A stretch of 18,907 nucleotides of DNA from Sulfurovum sp. Its GTDB lineage: Bacteria; Campylobacterota; Campylobacteria; Campylobacterales; Sulfurovaceae. The notes beneath the pieces were generated by a model, which saw nothing but the letters and a program-made list of their open reading frames with translations, had not been told where the DNA came from and did not search any database. Shown here in pieces: positions 7,107-13,741 of this stretch. The stretch lies in assembly GCA_020719895.1 (NCBI GenBank), contig DYPM01000023.1, positions 1-18,907 of the forward strand, read 5' to 3'. Made by a program: the position numbers and the translations under genes. Every line of letters starts with the position of its first letter. Position 1 is the first letter of the stretch.

Positions 7107-7985
7107 ATGAAAGTAGCATTGATACAACAGAAGTTTTATGGAAGCAAGCAAGATACAGTAGAGGCGACTCTCTCAAAAATCAAAGAGGCGACGCAAAATG
7201 GTGCGGTACTGATAGTATTGCAAGAGTTGCATCAAAATGAGTATTTTTGTCAGAGTGAAGAGACGAGATTTTTTGAGTATGCGACAGATTTTGAAGCAGA
7301 TGTGGCGTTTTGGAGCAGTGTCGCAAAGGCAAACGGCGTGGTTTTGATCACTTCACTTTTTGAGAAACGTGCATCGGGACTCTATCACAATACCGCTGTG
7401 GTGTTTGAAAAAGATGGTTCTATCGCAGGAAAATATCGCAAAATGCACATTCCTGATGATCCGGGGTTTTATGAGAAGTTTTATTTTACACCTGGAGATT
7501 TGGGATTTGAACCGATTGATACCTCAATAGGAAGACTCGGCGTATTGGTGTGTTGGGATCAGTGGTATCCTGAGGCCGCACGATTGATGACGCTTCGTGG
7601 CGCACAGATGTTGATTTATCCAACGGCGATTGGTTGGTTTGACGCGGATGATCAGCTTGAAAAAGAGCGTCAACGTGAAAGCTGGATAATGATTCAACGC
7701 TCACACGCGATTGCAAATGGAATCCCGGTACTCTCTTGTAATCGCATAGGATTTGAGGCAGACAGTTCAGGCGTCATGGCAGGAATTCGATTTTGGGGAA
7801 GCTCTTTTGTCGCGGGTGCACAAGGCGAAATACTCGCTCAAGCCGATAGCGAAAATGAAACGATTGTTTATGCGACTATCGACCACAATCGCACCAAAGA
7901 GGTGAGAGATATTTGGCCTTTTTTGAGAGACAGACGAATAGAAGCGTATGGATGTTTGCTCAATCGTTATTGTGATTTTGAGTAA
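7107..7985 (+). CDS. aguB: N-carbamoylputrescine amidase (nitrilase superfamily)
   Basis: Hydrolyses N-carbamoylputrescine to putrescine, CO2 and ammonia, completing the pathway begun by aguA. The 292-residue protein has the Glu-Lys-Cys triad of the carbon-nitrogen hydrolases: E40 in LQELHQNEYF, K112 in YRKMHIPDD and C149 in LVCWDQWYPEAARL. The segments around these residues, including FYEKFYFTPGD and YPTAIGW, are typical of the plant/bacterial carbamoylputrescine amidase branch and not of general nitrilases. AGGAG lies 7 nt before the ATG. The gene ends 6 nt before the convergent small gene at 7992, leaving no room for a terminator. Confidence 0.95.
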   Translation: MKVALIQQKFYGSKQDTVEATLSKIKEATQNGAVLIVLQELHQNEYFCQSEETRFFEYATDFEADVAFWSSVAKANGVVLITSLFEKRASGLYHNTAVVFEKDGSIAGKYRKMHIPDDPGFYEKFYFTPGDLGFEPIDTSIGRLGVLVCWDQWYPEAARLMTLRGAQMLIYPTAIGWFDADDQLEKERQRESWIMIQRSHAIANGIPVLSCNRIGFEADSSGVMAGIRFWGSSFVAGAQGEILAQADSENETIVYATIDHNRTKEVRDIWPFLRDRRIEAYGCLLNRYCDFE

Positions 7986-7991
7986 TCTTTT

Positions 7992-8192
7992 TTAAAACTC
8001 AAATCCTCCGCTTTTGTCTTTGCTCATACTTTCATAGACTGCTTTGACATAATGCTCTCTCAACTCACACGAGAGAAGTTGTGGACATGGCGTACATGAG
8101 TGTAAGCTGTGTTCTGTTTGGCAGGTTTGGAGTTTGGTTTTAAGCTCTTGTAGTGCTTGTTGCCAACGGTCTAAGGAATCAACTTTTTGCAT
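7992..8192 (-). CDS. Small Cys protein, unknown function, conserved position next to fbp
   Basis: This 66-residue protein has an N-terminal amphipathic helix (about 5-22) and four cysteines at 24, 33, 36 and 42, spaced C-x8-C-x2-C-x5-C, which could bind zinc or an Fe-S cluster. It starts 6 nt after the fbp stop without a strong Shine-Dalgarno, so translation is probably coupled to fbp. I do not recognise a named family. A small gene sits in the same place next to fbp in Campylobacter as I remember it, with methionyl-tRNA synthetase beyond, which argues that it is a real gene. The metal-site idea is inference from spacing only. Confidence 0.75.
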   Translation of the reverse strand: MQKVDSLDRWQQALQELKTKLQTCQTEHSLHSCTPCPQLLSCELREHYVKAVYESMSKDKSGGFEF

Positions 8193-8198
8193 TAGTGT

Positions 8199-9047
8199 TT
8201 AAGAGACACCATAAGCGACTTTGGTTGCTTCAATCTCAAAGTTTGATCCAAAAAAACAAGGAGCTGTATCGTGTGGAAAAGCGGGAGTAAGCTCCATCAA
8301 TCTTTTGCCTTTATCATCAATCGCTTGACCGCCTGCTTGTTCATAAATAAAAGCAAAAGGGATCACTTCAAAGAGTTGTCTTAATTTTCCTTGAGGTTTT
8401 TCGACACTTCCAGGATAGGAAAAAAGTCCACCACCTTTGAGAAGGATTTGATGCAAATCAGGCACCATTCCGCCAGAGTAACGCAATCTATATCCTTGCT
8501 CAAAGAGATTTTCTATCAATGCTTTGTGGTGCGGATACCACTCTTTTTGAGTGCCACCTGGTGCATTAAGCTTTCCTTTTTCATTCAACTTAATGGTTTG
8601 AATCTCTTCAAAAAAGCCATCAACTGCACGATAAAGTATCGGTTTTTTGTCTTTTTGGGCAATGACCAATTCAAGTCTTGGACCATACACCACATACGCC
8701 GAAGCGACAAGATTGGAAGCCTCAAGTGGACCTTCGTAGATTCCAAAGATAGAACCTACAGAGAGATTGACATCGACAAGACTTGAGCCATCGAGTGGAT
8801 CATAACAGATAGTGTAACTCCCTGAAGTGTGAAGCTCAAGCTCTCCCTCTTGCTCTTCACTCACGATACTTCGTACGATATGAAGTGTCGCGAATGCTTT
8901 TTCGATAATTCGATCCGAAAGCACATCAAGTTTTAACTGCTCATCGCCTGAACTATTTGCATTGGTGCTGTAGCTAAGATCTGTTGTTTTGATTGCTTTT
9001 TCGATCTCAAAAGCTATGGTTTTGATTGTTGTAAAAATACTCTGCAT
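8199..9047 (-). CDS. fbp: Fructose-1,6-bisphosphatase, class I
   Basis: Dephosphorylates fructose 1,6-bisphosphate to fructose 6-phosphate in gluconeogenesis, an essential step for an organism that builds sugars from CO2 or organic acids. The 282-residue product has SEEQEG at 63-68 and the metal-binding signature DPLDGSS at 83-89 after ICY. Downstream are GGMVPDLHQ, the GLFSYPG segment and PFAFIYEQAGGQA. I chose the ATG at 9047 because AAAAGGAAT stands 6 nt before it. The longer reading from 9089 would overlap mobB by 31 bp and adds a polar tail with no family similarity. It lies 11 nt after mobB, in a mobB-fbp-small-gene unit. Confidence 0.94.
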   Translation of the reverse strand: MQSIFTTIKTIAFEIEKAIKTTDLSYSTNANSSGDEQLKLDVLSDRIIEKAFATLHIVRSIVSEEQEGELELHTSGSYTICYDPLDGSSLVDVNLSVGSIFGIYEGPLEASNLVASAYVVYGPRLELVIAQKDKKPILYRAVDGFFEEIQTIKLNEKGKLNAPGGTQKEWYPHHKALIENLFEQGYRLRYSGGMVPDLHQILLKGGGLFSYPGSVEKPQGKLRQLFEVIPFAFIYEQAGGQAIDDKGKRLMELTPAFPHDTAPCFFGSNFEIEATKVAYGVS

Positions 9048-9058
9048 AGTAATTCCTT

Positions 9059-9556
9059 TTAGATGATTTTGGCGTGAATTTGAATCCAAGAGAGTATCTC
9101 TTCGATGTTATTGAGGTCGAGAATGTCGATTGTATTTGGAATGGAGTAGTGTTCTACTGCTATTGTTTTGTCGATAGCAATCGCTTCGCAATATTCAAAA
9201 TAGCTTTCGTCAATACTGTTTCGAAAGATAGCAATACGTGGAAGTGGAATGGTTTTGAGACCTTCTACAAGCACTATATCAAATGCTCCAAACATTGAGA
9301 TAATTTCTTCGAAGGGTTTAGATTGATGTGAAAAGTAAGTGGTGCGAGTAGGCGATGCGACTACCACTTCAGCACCCGTTTGGAAAAAAGTGTGACTGTC
9401 TTTTCCTCCGATATCAAAAACTGCTTTGTCTTTGGGGTCATTTTTGATGATTGCTACACATTTTGTTTGGAGTAGTGTGTCTGCAAGTTTGGTGATGAGT
9501 GTCGTCTTTCCACTGTTTGAAGGTCCTGTGAATGCTACAGCAAACCGCGATTTCAA
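9059..9556 (-). CDS. mobB: Molybdopterin-guanine dinucleotide biosynthesis adaptor MobB, TTG start
   Basis: MobB is a P-loop GTPase that assists MobA in attaching GMP to molybdopterin, as required by nitrate, formate and polysulfide-type molybdoenzymes. The proposed 165-residue protein begins (fMet)-KSRFAVAFTGPSNSGKTT, with the Walker A loop in the usual place close to the N-terminus. DIGGKDSHTFFQTGAEVVVASPTRTTYF and DIVLVEGLK are typical MobB segments. I set the start at TTG (9554-9556) because AAAAGGAG lies 6 nt upstream. The ATG at 9682 would add 42 residues with no family match and overlap the divergent promoter region. Downstream genes are fbp and the small Cys gene. Family call is firm, start moderately firm. 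Confidence 0.9.
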   Translation of the reverse strand: MKSRFAVAFTGPSNSGKTTLITKLADTLLQTKCVAIIKNDPKDKAVFDIGGKDSHTFFQTGAEVVVASPTRTTYFSHQSKPFEEIISMFGAFDIVLVEGLKTIPLPRIAIFRNSIDESYFEYCEAIAIDKTIAVEHYSIPNTIDILDLNNIEEILSWIQIHAKII

Positions 9557-9560
9557 TAAA

Positions 9561-9570
9561 GACTCCTTTT
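9561..9570 (-). promoter_or_regulatory. Shine-Dalgarno that fixes the mobB TTG start
   Basis: AAAAGGAGTC on the minus strand is the strongest ribosome-binding sequence in this part of the window and lies 6 nt upstream of TTG at 9556. None of the upstream in-frame ATG codons (9682, 9631) has comparable support. Confidence 0.75.
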
Positions 9571-9595
9571 GATGTAAATGTGTCAAACAGTATAC

Positions 9596-9601
9596 ATTAT
9601 A
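9596..9601 (-). promoter_or_regulatory. -10 box for mobB in the divergent spacer
   Basis: Perfect TATAAT on the minus strand (AAAATATAATGTATAC), about 40 nt before the TTG start, with an AT-rich upstream tract. The same 100-bp spacer must hold the promoter of the divergent lipoprotein gene; the partly symmetric TATACATTATATT around 9591-9603 may serve both directions. Confidence 0.5.
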
Positions 9602-9657
9602 TTTTATTGAAACTGTGTTAAGATGTACCATTTTTGACTTATCATTAAAGAGGCTTG

Positions 9658-10155
9658 ATGAGATATTTATGGTTGTGTGCAAGTTTGATTTTATTGGAAG
9701 GATGTAGCTCTAAGGCACATCGTACGCTTGATGGACTTTACACTCAAAAAAGTGATCATTACAAACAGCTTCAGTTTTCTCAAAAAATGGAGTTGCGTGA
9801 TCAAAACAGTGGCACAGTGACGCTTTTTGTAAGTGTTGATTATCTTTATGATCTCTCTGAGGCTCAACATAATGAATCTTTTTTGTTGCTTTGTTATGAT
9901 GAAAATCAAAGCCAAGAGTGCAGAAAGTTGCCAAATGAGTTATTGCTCAATGGTTCTAAGCCAATAAAAGTAGAGTTGATTACGAGTGACAATCCTTATG
10001 TGATACGTAGTCCATTTGTCACTTCATGGGGTCTTTTTTATCAAGTCGTGTTTCCTTCTGTACAATCAGACAAATTGCAACTTCTTCTTCGCAAAACAAA
10101 CACCACTATTGCTACTTTTGATTTTTTGAAAACACCAAAATATATACAAAAGTGA
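9658..10155 (+). CDS. Predicted lipoprotein of unknown function
   Basis: A 165-residue protein with a lipoprotein signal: MRYLWLCASLILLEGC, with lipobox L-E-G-C and lipidated C16. Mature residues SSKA (no Asp at +2) favour outer-membrane sorting by the E. coli rule, which may not hold here. The mature part has no repeats or membrane segment; it looks mostly beta, with alternating hydrophobic stretches (VTLFVSVDYLY, PIKVELITS, WGLFYQVVFP), and has a Cys pair at about 100 and 109. I chose ATG 9658, not TTG 9655, because AAGAGG then has normal spacing. It is divergent from mobB and convergent with slt (30-bp gap). A lipoprotein occupies this position in Campylobacter as I remember it. Function is not inferable. 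Confidence 0.85.
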   Translation: MRYLWLCASLILLEGCSSKAHRTLDGLYTQKSDHYKQLQFSQKMELRDQNSGTVTLFVSVDYLYDLSEAQHNESFLLLCYDENQSQECRKLPNELLLNGSKPIKVELITSDNPYVIRSPFVTSWGLFYQVVFPSVQSDKLQLLLRKTNTTIATFDFLKTPKYIQK

Positions 10156-10185
10156 TATGAAACCTTTCGATAAAAACTCTTGATT

Positions 10186-11757
10186 TTACTGTCTAAAACG
10201 GTCACTTAGATAAGGGTTTGTCACCTCTTTGACAAGAGGTAGTATTCTTGTTGGTACGCCAAGTTTGTTCATATAGATGACGTAATTTGTCAAAACTTTT
10301 TTGCCATACTCTCTTGTTTCTGTATTTTCCATCTCTTCCATACTTAGATAAGGCTGATATGCTCCAGGGAGAAATTTGCCTGTATTTTTAATCAATCGTT
10401 TGGTGTATCCGATGCCACCATTGTAAGCGTAAGCGACCAAAAGAGGATGATAAAGCCAACTTGTGAGATAGTCAAGATGAAAACTACCATATTCAATCGC
10501 CTTGCGAGGGTTAAACATTTGGTCAAGATCAATAGTTTCATTTTTCTTTTTGGAGATATCTGCGACTACAAAAGGCATAATTTGCATCATTCCTAATGCA
10601 AAAGAGGGGGATACGGAAGCTGGAATAAAACGGCTCTCTTGGCGTACGATAGCATAAATAAGTGCTTGCTTTTTTTTGGGTAATCGACTCAATATGTCAC
10701 GATAAGGCATCGGATAGTAGGCGGTTTGGTGGTGTGTCGCTTTTTCTTTGATATAACAATAGTGTCCCAATGTCTCTTGACACTCATAGCTATCCGCAAG
10801 CGAATCAAGATCAAATCTTCCTGAAAAGAGTTTTTGTTTAAGTTTTGCCCACTCGATAGGATCTTGAATATTATAGTATGAGCGATTGTTGTTTGTGAGT
10901 GATGGAGTGACTGTTTTTGGATATGGAAGTTTGTATAGATCTCTTACTATCAAAGAGTAGAGATTTATATCGTTGCTTTGAAGAATATTTTTTAGATAAC
11001 CACCGTTTTTGGTCATCAAATACATCCAAAAGTTGGCACGATCTTTATCGGAACGATTTTGTGCGTTTTTTCGTGATTGACCAAAATATATAAGTGCCAA
11101 ATCGGTTCTGTTTTGTTTTAGTGCAAAAAGTCCGAGTCTAAAATGGGTTTCTGGTTTTAATTGATTTTCAGCGGCTGGAGGTTGGAGAAGTGAGCGTTTG
11201 AGTGCAGGGAGATTTTCTTTAAGAATCAATTTTATACTTGCATCAAACTCTTTTTGCATTGTCAAAAGACGATACTCTCTTGAGTCAAGAGTTTTATTGA
11301 ATTTCGTTCGTCGCAGTGTTGTGCCACAAGAATTAAAAAGATAACACTCCATTTGCGGTCCTTCTTTGACCCACGCTGGATAGTTTGTTTTGTTTTGTTG
11401 CATAAATCTTCTGAGTGTCTGTTGTTTGTTTTTTTCAAAACTGATAGTAGAATCACTGCCGATGTTTGTATTGGTAGGTGCAGAAAAATACTCCGTAGTG
11501 TTTTTGTAAGGCAAAAGCGTAGCAGTCAATCCCGTTTTGTTGCGATATGCACTTTGAAGTTTTCCATTGATTCGTAAAGCTTCTTGAATAATTCTTTTTG
11601 CTTCTTGTGGCGTGGTATTTTTTTGTGAAACAAAACGCCAAATATAATAATCTTTTTCTACACTACGAGGCATTGTGTGTATTTGGTTGTAGGTAAAAAT
11701 TTTACCTGCAAAGAGCAGTGTACTGCTTAGAATAAGCAGTAAAAAAATCCCTCTCAT
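10186..11757 (-). CDS. slt: Soluble lytic murein transglycosylase
   Basis: Periplasmic enzyme that cleaves the MurNAc-GlcNAc bond with formation of 1,6-anhydroMurNAc, used in wall turnover and insertion of envelope machines. The 523-residue precursor starts with a signal peptide (about 1-18, LLLILSSTLLFAG). A long helical region, as in the Slt70 U-shaped superhelix, leads to a C-terminal SLT domain. The catalytic glutamate is E374 in IVRQESRF, followed by ALGMMQIMP and AYNGG, all in order. It is shorter than E. coli Slt70 but fits the Campylobacterota family. AAGGA lies about 6 nt before the ATG. It follows yggT by 27 bp and is probably the last gene of the gltX-yggT-slt unit. Confidence 0.93.
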   Translation of the reverse strand: MRGIFLLLILSSTLLFAGKIFTYNQIHTMPRSVEKDYYIWRFVSQKNTTPQEAKRIIQEALRINGKLQSAYRNKTGLTATLLPYKNTTEYFSAPTNTNIGSDSTISFEKNKQQTLRRFMQQNKTNYPAWVKEGPQMECYLFNSCGTTLRRTKFNKTLDSREYRLLTMQKEFDASIKLILKENLPALKRSLLQPPAAENQLKPETHFRLGLFALKQNRTDLALIYFGQSRKNAQNRSDKDRANFWMYLMTKNGGYLKNILQSNDINLYSLIVRDLYKLPYPKTVTPSLTNNNRSYYNIQDPIEWAKLKQKLFSGRFDLDSLADSYECQETLGHYCYIKEKATHHQTAYYPMPYRDILSRLPKKKQALIYAIVRQESRFIPASVSPSFALGMMQIMPFVVADISKKKNETIDLDQMFNPRKAIEYGSFHLDYLTSWLYHPLLVAYAYNGGIGYTKRLIKNTGKFLPGAYQPYLSMEEMENTETREYGKKVLTNYVIYMNKLGVPTRILPLVKEVTNPYLSDRFRQ

Positions 11758-11784
11758 TGTTTTTCCTTTGTGTGAATATTTGGA

Positions 11785-12060
11785 TTATCCTATAAAAAAT
11801 TGTGTCATAAAAATATCAATAAAGTTGAGACCAAAAATAACTACAAGTGGTGAAAGATCAAGTCCTGACACAATCACAAAAGGTATTTTTCGACGCACTT
11901 GGACAAAGACAGGTTCGGTCAAACGATAAAGAATTTGTACGATTTGATTACGTGGATCAGGCTGTACGAAACTCAAAAAAGAGGCAATGATAATGATCCA
12001 AATATAAAGCGAAATCGCCATGTGAATCGTCTGTACAAGAGCATAAAAAAGTGCACTCAT
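11785..12060 (-). CDS. YggT family membrane protein
   Basis: A 91-residue inner-membrane protein with two hydrophobic segments (about 8-32 and 65-88) joined by a short basic loop. The segment SFVQPDPRNQIVQILYRLTEPVFVQVRRKIP is the recognisable YggT core: a proline- and arginine-containing linker followed by LTEP. Family members are implicated in osmotic adaptation and, in some bacteria, in placement of division or thylakoid structures; the role here is unknown. Its ATG overlaps the gltX stop in ATGA (12057-12060), so it is translationally coupled to gltX. slt follows after 27 bp. Confidence 0.88.
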   Translation of the reverse strand: MSALFYALVQTIHMAISLYIWIIIIASFLSFVQPDPRNQIVQILYRLTEPVFVQVRRKIPFVIVSGLDLSPLVVIFGLNFIDIFMTQFFIG

Positions 12061-13364
12061 GATGCAACCTCCAATAGATAAGATTTAATGTAAGGATAGA
12101 TATCCGAAAGTTCAGGACCGTGATTGGCTCCTGTGAGCAGAATGCGAAGTGGTTTGAAGAGATTTTTGCCTTTTAGTCCGCTCTCTTGCATAATGTGTGA
12201 TTTGAGTGATTCAAAATCATCAAACATTGGAGCATTGGTGATAATTGCTACGATGATTTTCATCTCTTTACTCCATTCGTTATTGAAATCTTTTGGTGTG
12301 AAGATTGGACGGATTTTTGATTCAAGCTCATTGATTGTGCTTGCTTCTTCGAGATAGACTTTTGCTAACTTTCCGATATTTTCATCTGCAAATCCAAAGA
12401 GAGTCGAGAGCTTTTTGTCTTCCATTCTTGAAAGGTGTTTGCGATTGATAAAACGGAGTTTGTCGATATCAAATTTGGCAGGCGATTTGGAGATTTGTGC
12501 AAGATCAAACCACTCAATCGCTTCGGGCATTGTAAAAATCTCTGTTGGAGTTTTATTGCCAAGCGAAATAAGATAGTTGGCGATAGCGTCGGGTAAAAAC
12601 CCTTGCGAAAAGAGCCATTTAACCGAGCTTGCATCGTCGCGTTTGCTCATTTTTTTTCCTTCATTATTGAGAATAATAGGAAGATGTGCATAATCTGTGT
12701 GTTGTGTGTAGCCAAGAAGTGTTTTGATGTGTTTTTGTTTGGGCGTGTTTGAGAGGTGATCTTCGCCACGGATAATCAGCGTGATTCCTGAAGTCATATC
12801 ATCGCACGCACACGCAAAGTTGTAAGTGGATGTGCCATCAGCACGAAGAATTACAAAAGAGTCCACTTCGTTTGGCGCTGTTTCTATATCACCTTTAATG
12901 AGATCATGATTTGTGATAGGCGTATCGGGCGTTTTGATGCGGACTACAAAAGGGGTTTTTTCCTCTTTGAGTCTGCTTAGTTCATCTGCTCCCAAATAGG
13001 TGCAACGTCCGCTATAGCGGTAGGCGATTTTGTTTTTTTGTGCCTCTTCTCTGTCGGCATCAAGCTGTTCGGGCGTACAGGTGCAAACGAAAGCCTTTTT
13101 TTCTTCGAGAAGTCGAATCGCAAGGGTTTGGTGAATATGTAAGTTTTCACTTTGGTGAGAGACACTGTCGTAATGGAGGGCAAACTTCTCTAAAATCTCC
13201 ATAATCTCTGTGTCTTTTCCGACGATATTTCGTTCTTTATCGGTATCTTCGATGCGGACGATAAAGTTCACGTTTTTTTGTTTGGCAACGATGTAGTTAA
13301 AGAGAGCTACACGTAAATTGCCAATATGCATATCACCTGTGGGTGAAGGGGCAAATCTCAACAT
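12057..13364 (-). CDS. gltX: Glutamyl-tRNA synthetase, GltX1 type
   Basis: Charges tRNA with glutamate. Campylobacterota usually carry two paralogues, one of which loads tRNA-Gln before amidation; the opening MLRFAPSPTGDMHIGN looks like the GltX1 branch, but substrate choice cannot be read directly. Class I signatures are HIGN (13-16) and KKMSKR (237-242). A putative zinc site is C94, C96 and C121 (CTC ... YSGRC). I chose ATG 13364, giving 435 residues, because the family begins MxRFAPSPTG and GGAG lies 9 nt upstream. The in-frame ATG at 13424 adds 20 unrelated residues. It heads the gltX-yggT-slt unit and its stop overlaps yggT. Confidence 0.95.
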   Translation of the reverse strand: MLRFAPSPTGDMHIGNLRVALFNYIVAKQKNVNFIVRIEDTDKERNIVGKDTEIMEILEKFALHYDSVSHQSENLHIHQTLAIRLLEEKKAFVCTCTPEQLDADREEAQKNKIAYRYSGRCTYLGADELSRLKEEKTPFVVRIKTPDTPITNHDLIKGDIETAPNEVDSFVILRADGTSTYNFACACDDMTSGITLIIRGEDHLSNTPKQKHIKTLLGYTQHTDYAHLPIILNNEGKKMSKRDDASSVKWLFSQGFLPDAIANYLISLGNKTPTEIFTMPEAIEWFDLAQISKSPAKFDIDKLRFINRKHLSRMEDKKLSTLFGFADENIGKLAKVYLEEASTINELESKIRPIFTPKDFNNEWSKEMKIIVAIITNAPMFDDFESLKSHIMQESGLKGKNLFKPLRILLTGANHGPELSDIYPYIKSYLLEVAS

Positions 13365-13440
13365 AATTTGGTACTCCGATTTGTCTGTTTGGGCGGAATT
13401 ATAGAGTAAATTTGCAAAATACACACTTTTTGGGGGTCTT

Positions 13441-13576
13441 TATTAGACTTCTTGCAGAACAAGAAGTCTAAGCACAAAGTGCGTGAACTCTCATGCACGA
13501 AGACAACTTAGCGTTAGCGTAGCCTAATGGACTTTGTTCATTAGGCGTTATTTTGAGTTCTGCAAGAACTCTATTA
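13441..13576. mobile_element. MITE-like hairpin element with 20-bp terminal inverted repeats (contains 78-bp repeat copy B)
   Basis: The ends TATTAGACTTCTTGCAGAAC (13441-13460) and, inverted, TAATAGAGTTCTTGCAGAAC (from 13576 back to 13557) match at 18 of 20 positions. Four hairpins lie in a row. First, a 12-bp stem with loop CAGAA (13443-13471). Second, an 8-bp stem with one G-T pair (13479-13498). Third, GCCTAATG/CATTAGGC with loop GACTTTGTT (13522-13546). Fourth, GAGTTC/GAACTC with loop TGCAA (13555-13571). It has no coding capacity. Positions 13499-13576 equal copy A at 7012-7089 apart from the inverted loop. No clear target-site duplication is visible, so mobility is inferred from structure only. 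Confidence 0.65.
13499..13576 (+). repeat. 78-bp direct repeat, copy B (loop orientation 2)
   Basis: Same orientation and length as 7012-7089. All bases agree outside the loop at 13530-13538, where GACTTTGTT is the exact reverse complement of AACAAAGTC in copy A. Here it forms the right part of the larger element at 13441-13576. Confidence 0.9.
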
Positions 13577-13741
13577 TTCAGGTAGTTCAACTCCTTTTAA
13601 AATCTCTTGAAGTATACTCATTGCTATTTTGAAGATTTTTAGAGGACATAACTTTTGAATTTTGCCAAAAACTTAGGCATTGATTCAAAAATAGTTCAAT
13701 TTATCTCTTCTTTTGCACTATATTTTTGAAGGCTTTACAAA

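Larger units (their letters stand above)
13365..13741. other. Divergent gltX-gltB spacer, 377 bp
   Basis: Contains the gltX leader (13365-13440), the 136-bp hairpin element described separately (13441-13576), and an AT-rich stretch before gltB. A possible gltB -10, TATATT at 13719-13724, would give a leader of only about 10 nt with the GAAGG ribosome site at its very 5' end, so a promoter further upstream is also possible. On the minus strand a short open frame ends with SILQEILKGVELPE and a stop at 13574-13576, exactly at the edge of the element. It is too short to call a gene. Confidence 0.6.

Noticed and set aside
10156..10185. Terminator between the lipoprotein gene and slt
   Set aside because: The 30-bp gap between the convergent genes contains no stem of useful length.
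13443..13471. 12-bp hairpin upstream of gltX as a T-box-like or attenuator leader
   Set aside because: It matches no T-box features and forms part of the element with terminal inverted repeats, which explains it better.
13574..13680. Short minus-strand frame ending SILQEILKGVELPE next to the hairpin element
   Set aside because: About 32 codons, without a ribosome site for a plausible start; its stop coincides with the element's edge. It could be a gene remnant, but that cannot be supported.
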